DNA of 64,000 bases from Micromonospora antibiotica. GTDB lineage: Bacteria > Actinomycetota > Actinomycetes > Mycobacteriales > Micromonosporaceae. The position numbers were made by a program, and so were the translations under genes. The notes under the pieces are model-generated. The model worked only from the letters and a program-made list of their open reading frames with translations. It did not search any database and was not told the DNA's origin. Positions 50,588-59,894 of the stretch are shown here, in pieces. Numbering within the stretch: position 1 is the first letter of the stretch; every line of letters starts with the position of its first letter. Where the stretch lies: the NCBI RefSeq assembly GCF_017599305.1, contig NZ_JAGFWR010000007.1, positions 186,001-250,000 of the forward strand, given 5' to 3'.

Positions 50588-53038
50588 TCAGCGGCGGGCC
50601 GCCCGCACCGCCGCGTACGCGTCGACCAGACCGGCCCCGGTCGACGCCGCCACCGGGCCGCAGCTGAGGTCGGCGGGTCCGGCGGGTTGCGCGGTGTCCC
50701 GCAGGATGTTCCGGGTCCGGTCCAGGTCACCGACCAGCGCCGGGTTCGCCGACCACATCAGTGCCACCACTCCCGCCACCTGCGGGGTGGCCATCGAAGT
50801 GCCGTCCAGGGCGGCGTAACCGCCGCCGGGCATCGCGGAGAGGACCTCCGCGCCGGGGGCGACCAGGTCCGGCTTGGCCGCCCCACCGGCGGCGGGCCCC
50901 CGGCTGGAAAACTCGGTGACGCGCCGGTCGCGGCCCACGGCACCCACCGTCAGCACATCGGGGTACGGCGCCGGCGGGTCGACGATCGACCCGCAGTCCG
51001 GTCCGGTGTTCCCGGCGGCGGCCACCACCAGAATGCCCGCGGCCGTCAACGCGGCGGTCGCCGGGCGCAGCGCACCCGCATCACAGCCCTCGACCGGTGG
51101 GCACCCCCACGAGTTGGTGAGCACGTCCGGGGCCCGTTCCGGCCGACCGTCGGTGAACGGGTCGCCGCCGGCCGGGAACGGGGCCAACATGAACTGGAGG
51201 CAGTCCAGGTAGTGCGCCGGGCTGCCCAGGTTGCGGTCGAGGTTGACGCAGCCCACCCACTGCGCGCCGGGGGCGACCCCGATGCCGTCGCGTCCCACCG
51301 CGCTGGCCGTGGTGTGGGTGCCGTGACCGCCGGAGTCGGTGGGGGCGCGAGTGTGGTCCCACGGGTCGTACCAGGAGTCGTCGCCGCCCCGGAAGTTGGC
51401 GGCCAGCGTCGGATGGGTGCCGTCGACCCCGGAGTCCGAACTGCCGACCACCACCCCGGCCCCGGTGACGTCCAACTCCGACCAGACCCGGTCGGCGCCC
51501 AGCATCCGGATGTTCCACTCCGGCCCGGTCGGTCCGGGCCGGTCACCCCGGCTGGCCGGTGCCGGCGCGGGCAATGGTCGGAGCCGTTGGCTGACCAGCA
51601 CCCGGGCCACCTCCGGCCGCCCGGACAGCCAGGCCCGCACCGCCGGCCCGCCGTCGGTCTCGATCGCGTTGACCAGGTAGTACGGCGTCGGGTCGAGGTG
51701 TAGCCGGGTCAGGTCCCGGCGCAACGCGCCCTGGGTGCGTTCGGCGGTGGACACCAGTCGGCGGTAGACCTCGGCGGTCCGCGCCTCCCGGCCGGCCCGA
51801 CCTGGCGTACCGGCGGGGATGCCGGTGAGGTCGGCCTGCTCGCGGAGCACCACCAGCAGCCGTTCGCCGTGCAGGCCGGGCTGGCCGGCGACCACGTCCA
51901 CCACACCGACGGTGAGCAGCAGGACGGCTGCGCTCGACGCGGCGACCAGCCGGCGCGGTGCGCGCCCGCGTGGCCGGGCGAGCAGCACCCCGTACCCGAT
52001 GGCCAGCACGACCGCGACGGCGAACCCGACGCCGGATGCGACCGCGACCCAGTAGGGGACGTCGCGGGTGGTGGCCAGCAGGACCGAGATCTCCTCCGGG
52101 TCGGCGAGCGCCAACGGGCCGAACGCCGCCAGACCGACCAGCCACCGGACCGGCGCGGCACCGGCCGGTGCGCCGGCCCGGCGGGCCGCCACCTGGCACG
52201 CGCCCAGCACGAAACCGAGCGGCGGGACGAACAGCAACCCGGGCAGCTGGGCGCCGGAGTGGCCGGTGCCCGCGACGACCAGCAGCAGGACCACCCCGGC
52301 GACCAGGCCGCCGACCAGCACGGTCCGGGCGGCCCGGGGTGGCCCGTCGCCGGTGAAGGGGGACCAGAACCGGTCGCCCAGCAGCGCTGCGGCCAGCAGG
52401 CCGACCGCCGTCGCGGCGAGCGCGGCGAGCGCGGTCTCCAGCAGACCGCCCAGCGCGCCGAACCGCACCCACGGCAGCAGCAGGGCCAGTCCGGCCGCGA
52501 TGGCCAACAGGGTGACCGCCCTGGGTCGGCCGGCACTGGCCGTGGCCGTGGGGGTGGCCGTGGCTGTGGGGGTGCCCGTGGGCTGGGGTGGGGTGGTGGC
52601 GGCCGGGCCGGGCAGTCGGGTGGTCAGCAGTGCGAGCAGGGTCGCGGTGGCGGCCAGCGCGGCCAGGTACAGCTCGTGGTGTACCTGGGGCAGCGCCCGC
52701 AGGGAGCCGAGGGCGAGCAGGGCGAGCGCCGCGCCGAGCCAACCCCACCCGGTGGCCCGTACCCGGGGTGAACGGGGGAGCAGGGCCAACAGCAGGGCGG
52801 GTAGGCCGACCAGCAGGGCGGTGGCCAGGCTGAGGGCCGGCCAGAGCCACGCCTGCCGGTCCCATCCCGCGGCCACCTGCAACTGCTCGACCGACCAGCC
52901 GACCGCCTGGAGCAGGACGGCGAGCACGACCGTCCAGCCGCCGGCCAGTGCGGCCGCCACCACCGGCCACGGGCTCGACGGACGGCCGGCGGCCGGTGGT
53001 GGGCCGTAGCCCGGCGGAGGTGGTGTGTCGGCCAACAT
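50588..53038 (-). CDS. Multi-TM membrane-anchored subtilisin-like protease
   Basis: The protein has 816 residues. The N-terminal 420 residues hold about 11 hydrophobic helices with short loops, followed by a spacer and a peptidase S8 domain. The catalytic triad is D535 (SSDSGVDGTHP), H572 (GGHGTHTTASAVG) and S748 (GTSMATPQVAGVV), with the oxyanion Asn in AAGNTGPDCG. An odd helix count puts the protease domain outside the membrane if the N-terminus is inside. Ordinary subtilases are soluble or have one anchor helix, so this polytopic N-terminus is unusual. It has no signal peptide; the start ATG at 53038 begins MLADTPPPPGYG. Confidence 0.87.
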   Translation of the reverse strand: MLADTPPPPGYGPPPAAGRPSSPWPVVAAALAGGWTVVLAVLLQAVGWSVEQLQVAAGWDRQAWLWPALSLATALLVGLPALLLALLPRSPRVRATGWGWLGAALALLALGSLRALPQVHHELYLAALAATATLLALLTTRLPGPAATTPPQPTGTPTATATPTATASAGRPRAVTLLAIAAGLALLLPWVRFGALGGLLETALAALAATAVGLLAAALLGDRFWSPFTGDGPPRAARTVLVGGLVAGVVLLLVVAGTGHSGAQLPGLLFVPPLGFVLGACQVAARRAGAPAGAAPVRWLVGLAAFGPLALADPEEISVLLATTRDVPYWVAVASGVGFAVAVVLAIGYGVLLARPRGRAPRRLVAASSAAVLLLTVGVVDVVAGQPGLHGERLLVVLREQADLTGIPAGTPGRAGREARTAEVYRRLVSTAERTQGALRRDLTRLHLDPTPYYLVNAIETDGGPAVRAWLSGRPEVARVLVSQRLRPLPAPAPASRGDRPGPTGPEWNIRMLGADRVWSELDVTGAGVVVGSSDSGVDGTHPTLAANFRGGDDSWYDPWDHTRAPTDSGGHGTHTTASAVGRDGIGVAPGAQWVGCVNLDRNLGSPAHYLDCLQFMLAPFPAGGDPFTDGRPERAPDVLTNSWGCPPVEGCDAGALRPATAALTAAGILVVAAAGNTGPDCGSIVDPPAPYPDVLTVGAVGRDRRVTEFSSRGPAAGGAAKPDLVAPGAEVLSAMPGGGYAALDGTSMATPQVAGVVALMWSANPALVGDLDRTRNILRDTAQPAGPADLSCGPVAASTGAGLVDAYAAVRAARR

Positions 53039-53576
53039 CCGGAAACAGTACGACGCACGTCGCCGTCCGACGGCTTTGCCGGCCCGACGGCGGTCCCCGC
53101 CCATCGCCGGTGGACCCGGGGAAACGCGGACCTGCGCGGTCCCCGCCCTCGCGTGGGCTCGGCTCCGCGCTGTCCGCCGCTGCGTCCACCCCCCGCGTTC
53201 CGTCGCTGCTCCCCGGTCGCCGGCACCGTCCCGTGGTCACGGAAAGTGACGGAAGGCGGGGGTGTGGACCACCACCTTCGGATCCTTTGCTCTGCTGCCC
53301 TGGACGCACCGGTCACGGAACGTGCGCGTCGCGTGGAGAGCAGCAGAGCAAAGGATCCGAGGGAGGGATGTGGGGGTGGATGGGGGATGCGGCGTTCGGG
53401 CTGGTCACGGCGATGTGGAGGCGGTGTGAGGGGCGGAGGGGTCGGCGAGAAGCTGATCACGGAGAGTCATCGAGGCGATCCGGAGGAGTCTTGCTCAGTG
53501 TCACCGGATCGGCGGTGCGGATCTCGGCGGGCTCCAGGCCTGCTGCGGGTGGGACCCGGCGGGTTACGGTGGACGG
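53039..53576. other. 538-bp divergent gap with long inverted repeat
   Basis: The gap between the divergent subtilase and glpD genes holds the inverted repeat at 53278-53360 and, just before it, the half-palindromic GTCACGGAAAGTGAC near 53236. GTGGTCACGGAA near 53233 recurs in the loop as GGTCACGGAA. No credible gene was found. Confidence 0.65.
53278..53360. repeat. 21-bp perfect inverted repeat with 41-nt loop
   Basis: Arms 53278-53298 and 53340-53360 are perfect complements containing GGATCCTTTGCTCTGCTGC. The loop (53299-53339) is 41 nt. Unlike the other long inverted repeats of this window it lies between divergent genes, so it is not a simple terminator. Confidence 0.9.
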
Positions 53577-55418
53577 GTGCGTGACCCCAATGTGACCCGA
53601 TCCGCCGCTGGTCAACTCTCGCCCGAGCGCCGTGCCGCCGACCTGCGCCGGCTGCGGTCCGAGCGGTTCGACGTGCTGGTCATCGGCGGCGGGGCGACCG
53701 GTGCCGGTGCCGCGTTGGACGCCGCCTCCCGAGGGCTCAAGGTCGCCCTGGTCGAGGCCCGCGACTTCGCCGCCGGCACCTCCAGCCGGTCCAGCAAGCT
53801 GATCCACGGCGGCCTGCGCTACCTGGAACAGTTGGAGTTCCACCTGGTCCACGAGGCGCTGACCGAGCGGGGGCTGCTCGCCACCCGACTCGCCCCGCAC
53901 CTGGTCCGACCGGTCCCGTTCCTCATCCCGCTCCCCGCCGGCCGGGGGCTGCGCGACCTGCCGGCCCGGCTGTTCCGCCGCTCCTACTACGGGGCCGGGG
54001 TGGCCGCCTACGACGCCTTCGCCGGCCTCTTCGGCACCGGCCGGGGAATGCCGCTGCACCGGCACCTGACCCGCGAGGGTGCCCGCCGGGTCTTCCCCAG
54101 CCTGCGGGCCGACGCGCTGGCCGGGGCGATCCGCTACTACGACGGCCAGGTCGACGACGCCCGGCTGGTGGTGACCCTGGCCCGCACCGCCGCCAGCCTC
54201 GGCGCGACCGTGGTGACCAGCGCCCGCGCCGTCGGGCTGGTGCGGCAGGCCCGGGAGGTCACCGGGGTCCGGGTCCGCGACCTGGAGGCACCCCCCGGCT
54301 CCCCCGACGCCGAGTTCGAGGTACGCGCCCGCACCGTCATCGCCGCCACCGGCGTGTGGAGCGACGACATGTCCCGGATGCTCAACGACGTCGGGCTGCG
54401 CCCCGGCATCCGGGTCCGGGCGTCCAAGGGGGTGCACCTGGTGGTGCCCCGCTCGGCGATCACCGGCGAGACCGGGCTGATCGTGCGGACCGCGACCAGT
54501 GTGCTCTTCGTCATCCCCTGGGGCGGGCACTGGATCATCGGCACCACCGACACCGACTGGCGGCTGGACCGCTCCCACCCGGCCGCCTCCGCCCGCGACA
54601 TCCAGTACCTGCTCGACCAGGTCAACCTGGTGCTGGACCGGCCGCTGTCGAGTGCGGACATCGAGGGCGTCTACGCCGGGCTGCGCCCACTGCTGGCCGG
54701 CGAGGCCGACTCCACCTCCAAGCTCTCCCGGGAACACGCGGTCTTCGAGCCGATGCTCGGGCTGCTGCTGGTCGCCGGCGGCAAGTACACGACGTACCGG
54801 GTGATGGCCACCGACGTGGTCGACCGGGCCGCCCACCGGCTCGGCGGCGTACGATCCTCGCGCACCGCCGACCTGCCACTGCTCGGCGCCGACGGGTACG
54901 CCTCGATGTGGCGGGACCGGGCCGACCTGGCCCGCCGGCACGGGGTCCCCGTCGGTGTGGTCGAGCACCTGCTGGAGCGGTACGGCACGCTCACCCTGGA
55001 ACTGCTGGCGCTGATCGCCGCCGACCCGCTGCTCGCCTCACCACTGGCCGGTGCCCCCGAGTACCTGGCCGCCGAGGTGACCTACGCCACCCGCTCCGAG
55101 GGGGCGTTGCACCTGGAGGACGTGCTGACCCGGCGTACCCGGATCTCCTTCGAGACGACCCACCGCGGGCTCGACTCGGCCGGGCACACGGCGGAGTTGA
55201 TGGGGGCGGTGCTCGGCTGGGACGCGGCCACCCGGGACCGGGAGATCGCGCACTACCGGGCCCGGGTCGAAGCGGAGCGGGAGTCCCAGCTCATGCCGGA
55301 CGACGCGACCGCCGACGCGGCCCGGTTGGGTGCGCCCGACGTCCGGGGTTTCGCCGCCGACCGGGGCGTCGACGGCGTCGAGGGTGGCCACGTCGGACTC
55401 CCGACGTCCACCCACTGA
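53577..55418 (+). CDS. glpD: Glycerol-3-phosphate dehydrogenase
   Basis: The protein has 613 residues. It oxidises sn-glycerol-3-phosphate to dihydroxyacetone phosphate at the cytoplasmic membrane, feeding electrons to quinones. The FAD motif FDVLVIGGGATGAGAALDAA lies at about 33-52, followed by SSRSSKLIHGGLRYLEQ, which is family-specific. The C-terminal part (about 420-580) is the DAO_C domain. The start is a GTG at 53577. The last 40 residues are Ala/Asp/Gly-rich, longer than usual. No glycerol uptake or kinase gene is nearby. Confidence 0.93.
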   Translation: MRDPNVTRSAAGQLSPERRAADLRRLRSERFDVLVIGGGATGAGAALDAASRGLKVALVEARDFAAGTSSRSSKLIHGGLRYLEQLEFHLVHEALTERGLLATRLAPHLVRPVPFLIPLPAGRGLRDLPARLFRRSYYGAGVAAYDAFAGLFGTGRGMPLHRHLTREGARRVFPSLRADALAGAIRYYDGQVDDARLVVTLARTAASLGATVVTSARAVGLVRQAREVTGVRVRDLEAPPGSPDAEFEVRARTVIAATGVWSDDMSRMLNDVGLRPGIRVRASKGVHLVVPRSAITGETGLIVRTATSVLFVIPWGGHWIIGTTDTDWRLDRSHPAASARDIQYLLDQVNLVLDRPLSSADIEGVYAGLRPLLAGEADSTSKLSREHAVFEPMLGLLLVAGGKYTTYRVMATDVVDRAAHRLGGVRSSRTADLPLLGADGYASMWRDRADLARRHGVPVGVVEHLLERYGTLTLELLALIAADPLLASPLAGAPEYLAAEVTYATRSEGALHLEDVLTRRTRISFETTHRGLDSAGHTAELMGAVLGWDAATRDREIAHYRARVEAERESQLMPDDATADAARLGAPDVRGFAADRGVDGVEGGHVGLPTSTH

Positions 55419-55534
55419 CCGATCCCGGGCGGCGGCACCCGTCGATGCCGGGCCGGCGGTGGGCGGTCCCACCCGCTGGCGGCGGTCCGGTCGGCCGGTT
55501 CCGGACGGCACCCGGGGTGGGATAGGTTCCGCGC

Positions 55535-56041
55535 GTGGTTCCCCCTCAGTGGTCGCGTGCGCTCACCGTCCCCGCCGTCGCCGCCCTGACGGTCACCCTG
55601 GCCGGCTGCGCGATGGTCGACCGGGACGGCGGTTCCACAGCGGAGGGCCGGGGCGGGACGACATCCCCGGGGGTGACCGCCAACCGGGTCAGCCTGGTGC
55701 AGAAACTCGGCGACGACGGTCCACTGCGGTCCTTGACCGTCGAGCCGGACGGCCGGTGGGAATGTGACGACTGTGCGGGCGACGGGGTCACCTCGACCGG
55801 CTCCCTCGACGCCGAGCAGGTGCAGCGGTTGCACAAGCTGCTCGCCGACCCGCGGCTGGCCCAGGAGACCGACCAGGCCCGCAGATACCGGGCGAGTTGC
55901 ATCGACGCGCTGACCTCCAGCCTGCTCACCACGGCCGGCCTGGTCACCTCGCAGGACTGCCCGGGCGAGGAACGACCGGCGGTGGCCGGGGAGATCCTGC
56001 TCCTACTCACCCAGGCCACCCCCGCCGAACCCACCCGCTGA
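55535..56041 (+). CDS. Putative lipoprotein
   Basis: The protein has 168 residues. The signal ends in lipobox LAGC (Cys near 25). The mature domain shows SLTVEPDGRWECDDCAGDGV, with a CxxC pair, and later SCIDALTSSLLTTAGLVTSQ with QDC, so two disulphides are possible. The pattern SLTVEPDGRW resembles small inhibitor-like or surface lipoproteins of actinomycetes; the function is unknown. The GTG at 55535 precedes a typical Arg-containing signal. It stands between glpD and the convergent oxidase gene. Confidence 0.75.
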   Translation: MVPPQWSRALTVPAVAALTVTLAGCAMVDRDGGSTAEGRGGTTSPGVTANRVSLVQKLGDDGPLRSLTVEPDGRWECDDCAGDGVTSTGSLDAEQVQRLHKLLADPRLAQETDQARRYRASCIDALTSSLLTTAGLVTSQDCPGEERPAVAGEILLLLTQATPAEPTR

Positions 56042-56079
56042 ACGATCCGGGCCCGCCACGCCCGGTCCGGCGGGTCGGC

Positions 56080-57480
56080 TCAGAGCACCTTGCCCGGGTT
56101 GAACAGCCCGGCCGGGTCGAGCGCCGCCTTGATCGCCTGGTGCACCCGGACGCCGACCGGGCCGATCTCCCGGGCCAGCCAGTCCCGCTTGAGCAGCCCG
56201 ACGCCGTGCTCACCGGTGCAGGTGCCGCCCAACTCCAGGCCGAGCCGGATGATCTCGTCGAAGGCCCGCCGGCCCCGTTCCAGGCTCGCCGGGTCGGCCC
56301 GGTCCACCACGATGTTCGGGTGCAGGTTGCCGTCCCCGGCGTGGCCGACCACCCCGATCGGCACCCCGCACTCGGCGGCGATCCGGGCCACCCCGTCCAG
56401 CAGGGTGGCGAGCGCCCCCCGGGGCACCGCCACGTCGTCGATGATCAGGCCGCCGTTGCCGTCCGGGTAGGTGTCGGCGGCGAACTTCTCCATCGCCGGG
56501 TGGGCCAGCCGTCGGGCCTGCAGCAGCGCCGCCGCCTCCACCGCGTCGGTGGCCGCATACACCTCCGCGGCGCCGGCCGCCGTGCAGACCTCGGCGATCC
56601 GGGCCAGGTCCGCCGCCGCCCGGGGGCCGGTGTCGGCGGCCGCGAGCAGCAGCGCCTCGGCGTCGGTCCGCAACCCCATCGGCCGGTACGCCTCGATCGC
56701 CCGCAGGTGCGTCCGGTCGAGCAGCTCCAGCAGGCTCGGGGTGAGCCCCCGCGCGGCGATCCCGGCCACCGCCGTACCCGCCCCGGCGGTCGAGCCGAAG
56801 ACCGCCACCATGGTCAGTGACTCCTCGGGCACCGGCCGCAGCGACACGGTGACCTCGGTGATCACCCCGAGGGTGCCCTCCGCGCCGACGAAGAGCCGGG
56901 TCAGGTCGTACCCGGCAACCCCCTTGGCGGTACGCCGGCCGGTGCGCAGCACCTCACCGGAGGCGAGCACCACCTCCAGGCCGAGGACGTACTCGGTGGT
57001 CACCCCGTACTTGACGCAGCACATCCCGCCGGCGTTGGTGGAGACGTTGCCGCCGATCGTGGAGGACTCCCAGGAACCCGGGTCGGGCGGGTAGTACAGG
57101 CCCTGTTCCCGGACGGCGCGGGCCAGTGTGGCGTTCACCACGCCCGGCTGCACCACGGCGATGCGGGCCACCGGGTCGATCTCCCGGATCGCGGTCATCG
57201 CGACGGTGCTCACCACCACCGCGCCGTCCACCGCGTTCGCCGCGCCGGCCAGCCCGGTCCGCGCCCCCTGCGGCACCACGGGTACGCCGTGCCGGGCCGC
57301 CGCCCGGACCACCGCCACCACCTGTGCGGTGTCCCGGGGGCGGACGACCACCAGCGGCGTGCCGGCGGCGCAGAGGTCCGCCTCGTCGCGCCGGTGCAGC
57401 CGCAGCAGGTCCGGGTCGGTGAGGACGGCCTCGTCGCCGAGGGCCGCCCGCAGGTCGTCGAGGAGGGGGGAGCCAGCCAT
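56080..57480 (-). CDS. GlcD/D-lactate-type FAD-linked oxidase
   Basis: The protein has 466 residues. An FAD_binding_4 domain holds VPVVPQGARTGLAGAAN, STIGGNVSTNAGGMCCVKYG and RLFVGAEGTLGVITEVTVSL. The C-terminal FAD-oxidase domain ends with GHAGDGNLHPNIVVD and CTGEHGVGLLKRDWL. Such flavoenzymes oxidise 2-hydroxy acids such as glycolate or D-lactate. Without GlcE/GlcF partners nearby, a D-lactate or 2-hydroxyglutarate dehydrogenase role is more likely than glycolate oxidase. It starts at an ATG at 57480, divergent from the DUF4031 gene by 35 bp. Confidence 0.87.
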   Translation of the reverse strand: MAGSPLLDDLRAALGDEAVLTDPDLLRLHRRDEADLCAAGTPLVVVRPRDTAQVVAVVRAAARHGVPVVPQGARTGLAGAANAVDGAVVVSTVAMTAIREIDPVARIAVVQPGVVNATLARAVREQGLYYPPDPGSWESSTIGGNVSTNAGGMCCVKYGVTTEYVLGLEVVLASGEVLRTGRRTAKGVAGYDLTRLFVGAEGTLGVITEVTVSLRPVPEESLTMVAVFGSTAGAGTAVAGIAARGLTPSLLELLDRTHLRAIEAYRPMGLRTDAEALLLAAADTGPRAAADLARIAEVCTAAGAAEVYAATDAVEAAALLQARRLAHPAMEKFAADTYPDGNGGLIIDDVAVPRGALATLLDGVARIAAECGVPIGVVGHAGDGNLHPNIVVDRADPASLERGRRAFDEIIRLGLELGGTCTGEHGVGLLKRDWLAREIGPVGVRVHQAIKAALDPAGLFNPGKVL

Positions 57481-57515
57481 GCGGCCGAGGCTAACCGGCG
57501 GCTAGATTGGCCGCC

Positions 57516-57839
57516 ATGCTCTACCTGGACCGGCCCGCCTGGCCGTGGCGCGGTCGGCTCTGGTCGCACCTGATCAGCGACGTCTCCCCGGCCGAGCTGC
57601 ACGTGTTCGCCGAGACGCTGGGGGTGCCCCGGCGCGGGTTCGACCGGGACCACTACGACATCCCCGCCGACCGGTTCGCCGTGGCGGTGTGGCTCGGCGC
57701 CCGGGTGGTGCCCAGCCGGGAGATCGTCCGCCTGCTGTACGCCGCCGGCCTGCGCCGCCCCAAACACCTCAACCGCCCCGGCCTGCCCGGGGGACCTCGC
57801 CCGCTGACGCCGGCCGGCCCGCACCCGGGGTGCCGGTGA
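57516..57839 (+). CDS. DUF4031 protein
   Basis: The protein has 107 residues. The domain is nearly complete: MLYLDRPAWPWRGRLWSHLI, SPAELHVFAETLGVPRRGFD and RDHYDIPADRF. It is a small cytoplasmic family of unknown function. The C-terminal 25 residues are Pro/Gly-rich. The ATG at 57516 starts exactly at the domain. It is convergent with the HD gene, 14 bp apart. Confidence 0.88.
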   Translation: MLYLDRPAWPWRGRLWSHLISDVSPAELHVFAETLGVPRRGFDRDHYDIPADRFAVAVWLGARVVPSREIVRLLYAAGLRRPKHLNRPGLPGGPRPLTPAGPHPGCR

Positions 57840-57853
57840 CGCCGGACGGTTAG

Positions 57854-58489
57854 TCAGCGCAGGGACGCCAGCTCGCGGTGGAGGTTGGCGCGGGCCGGTT
57901 CCTCCCACCGGGCGGCCAGCGGGGGCAGCCGGAACAGGGCGGGCAGGGCGAGCAACCCGTCGAGGACCCGCGCCCGGCCGGTACGGAAGTCCGCCTCGGG
58001 CACATGCGCGTACTCGGCGCGGATCGCGGCGGCGTACCCGGCGTACACCTCGGGGGGTGTGGCCAGGATCGCCAGGTCGGCGTCGCAGAGCAGCGCGCCG
58101 TCGCGGTCGCCCGGGGTGACCCGGTGCCCGGCGGTGAGCAGCACCAGCCGGCGGACCTCGGCCACCGTGCCGGCCGGCACCCCCAGCCCGGTGAGCAGGG
58201 TGCCGGCCAGCGCGGCACTGGCCTGCTCGTTGGTGTCCCCGGCGGCGCGTGGGTCGTAGACGGCGTCGTGCGTCCAGGCGGCGAGCGCGACCCGCTCCGG
58301 CCGGGCGGCGAGGTCGGCGTGCCGGTCGACCACGTCCAGCACCGCCCGCAGGTGGCGCTCCGTGTGGTAGCGCCGGTGCGGTTCCCGCCAGCGGGCCAGC
58401 AGGTCGACCCCGGCGGCGGTCAGCGCCGGCCCGTCAGCGGCCCCGCAGGCGAGCGCCGCCGCCACCCACCTGTCGATCAGTCCGGTCAC
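57854..58489 (-). CDS. HD-domain metal-dependent phosphohydrolase-like protein
   Basis: The protein has 211 residues. Metal-binding residues of the HD fold are visible in RRYHTERHLRAVLDVVDRH and LAAWTHDAVYDPRA (the HD pair). ALLCDADLAILA holds a later Asp. These small HD proteins likely hydrolyse phosphate esters, but no substrate is known. The GTG at 58489 starts the conserved VTGLIDRWVAAAL; upstream frame is Arg/Ser-rich noise. Divergent from the FUSC gene by 52 bp. Confidence 0.82.
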   Translation of the reverse strand: MTGLIDRWVAAALACGAADGPALTAAGVDLLARWREPHRRYHTERHLRAVLDVVDRHADLAARPERVALAAWTHDAVYDPRAAGDTNEQASAALAGTLLTGLGVPAGTVAEVRRLVLLTAGHRVTPGDRDGALLCDADLAILATPPEVYAGYAAAIRAEYAHVPEADFRTGRARVLDGLLALPALFRLPPLAARWEEPARANLHRELASLR

Positions 58490-58541
58490 CCGGACGATTG
58501 TGCCGCAGGGATGAACCGGTGCGACGTGGGTAGTCCCCGCC

Positions 58542-59807
58542 ATGGCGCTGGCCCGGGACCGACAACCGTCGCTGCTGCGTCGGGCCGGGCTGCGTGACGC
58601 CGGGGACGACGTCGACACCGCGCGGATCGCCGGTGCCATGGCCTACCTGCGCACCCGGGGCCGGGCCACCCTGCACGACCGGCTGCACCAGGTGCACCTG
58701 GCCCTGGGCCTGGCCGTGCAGGCGGGCCTGGCCGCCGCGCTGGCCTGGATCGTGTCGCACCATCTGCTGGGCAACCCGCAACCGGTGTTCGCGCCGATCT
58801 CGGCGGTCGGCACCCTGGCCGCTTCGGTGGGCCAGCGTCTGCGCCGGACCGTGGAGCTGATCGTCGGGGTGGCGGTCGGGGTGTTCCTCGGCGACGTGCT
58901 GATCTATTTCCTCGGCACCGGGGGCTGGCAGCTCGGGTTGGTGGTGACCGCGGCGATCGTGCTCACCACCTTCTTCGGGGCCAGCGTCGCGGTGGTGATC
59001 CAGGCCGCCGCGACGGCCGTGCTGATCGTCACGCTGAGCCCGTCCACCGAGGATCTGGAACTGCCCCGGTTCGTCGACGCGTTCGTCGGCGGCGGCATCG
59101 CCCTGCTGGTCACCGCGATCCTGCTGCCGCTCAACCCGCTCCGGGTGATCAACCGGGCGGCCCGGCCGGCGCTTGACCTGCTTGCCGGCCAGCTCGACGT
59201 CTGCGCCCAGGCGCTCCGCGACCGGGACCGGGGCACCGCCCAGCGGGCGCTGGACCGGCTCCGGGAGAACAAGGAGGAACTGGCTACCTTCACCGAAGCG
59301 ATCGAAGGAGCCAAGGAGACCAGCACGCTCTCCCCGGCCCGCTGGCACCGACGCAGCGAACTGACCCACTACGCCGAGGCGGCCGACCCGATCGACCGGG
59401 CGATGCGCAACAGCGGCACCCTGATCCGCCGGTCGGTCACCATGATCGAGGACGACGAGCCGGTGCCGGAGCCGATGCCGGACGCGGTCGCCCACCTGGC
59501 CGAGGCGGTCCGCCTGCTGCGGCACGAGTTCGCCGTCGGGGACGAGCCGGAGCGGGCCCGGGAGCGGTCGCTGCGCGCGGTCAGCGAGGCCGGCCGGGCG
59601 TACGACCAGGGGGTCGGGTTCTCCGGCAGCGTGGTGATCGCCCAGGTGCGGACCACCGCCAGTGACCTGCTGGTCGCCTCGGGGATCGAGCAGGAGGACG
59701 CCAACCGGCTGATCCGGCAGGCGTTCGGCGACAAGGAGAAACCGGGCGGTAGCCCGGCCGAACAGCACGCCGCGCCGAAACCCCCGGCCGCGCCGCCGCT
59801 GGGCTGA
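58542..59807 (+). CDS. FUSC-family (aromatic-acid-exporter-like) membrane protein
   Basis: The protein has 421 residues. The first 190 contain about six helices with VFAPISAVGTLAASVGQRLR and LIVGVAVGVFLGDVLIYFLG, the FUSC/ArAE landmark. The rest is a soluble helical domain (about 190-400). FUSC proteins export aromatic acids or act in envelope stress. The Pro/Ala-rich tail is disordered. The ATG at 58542 is used; no clear ribosome-binding site precedes it. Confidence 0.83.
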   Translation: MALARDRQPSLLRRAGLRDAGDDVDTARIAGAMAYLRTRGRATLHDRLHQVHLALGLAVQAGLAAALAWIVSHHLLGNPQPVFAPISAVGTLAASVGQRLRRTVELIVGVAVGVFLGDVLIYFLGTGGWQLGLVVTAAIVLTTFFGASVAVVIQAAATAVLIVTLSPSTEDLELPRFVDAFVGGGIALLVTAILLPLNPLRVINRAARPALDLLAGQLDVCAQALRDRDRGTAQRALDRLRENKEELATFTEAIEGAKETSTLSPARWHRRSELTHYAEAADPIDRAMRNSGTLIRRSVTMIEDDEPVPEPMPDAVAHLAEAVRLLRHEFAVGDEPERARERSLRAVSEAGRAYDQGVGFSGSVVIAQVRTTASDLLVASGIEQEDANRLIRQAFGDKEKPGGSPAEQHAAPKPPAAPPLG

Positions 59808-59894
59808 CCCGGCCCCGGACCGGGCCGACCCGCCCGCAGCGCCGGCCGGACCGGCCCACCGCGCACCGGGAGAGCCCGGCCGAACGGGCCGGGG

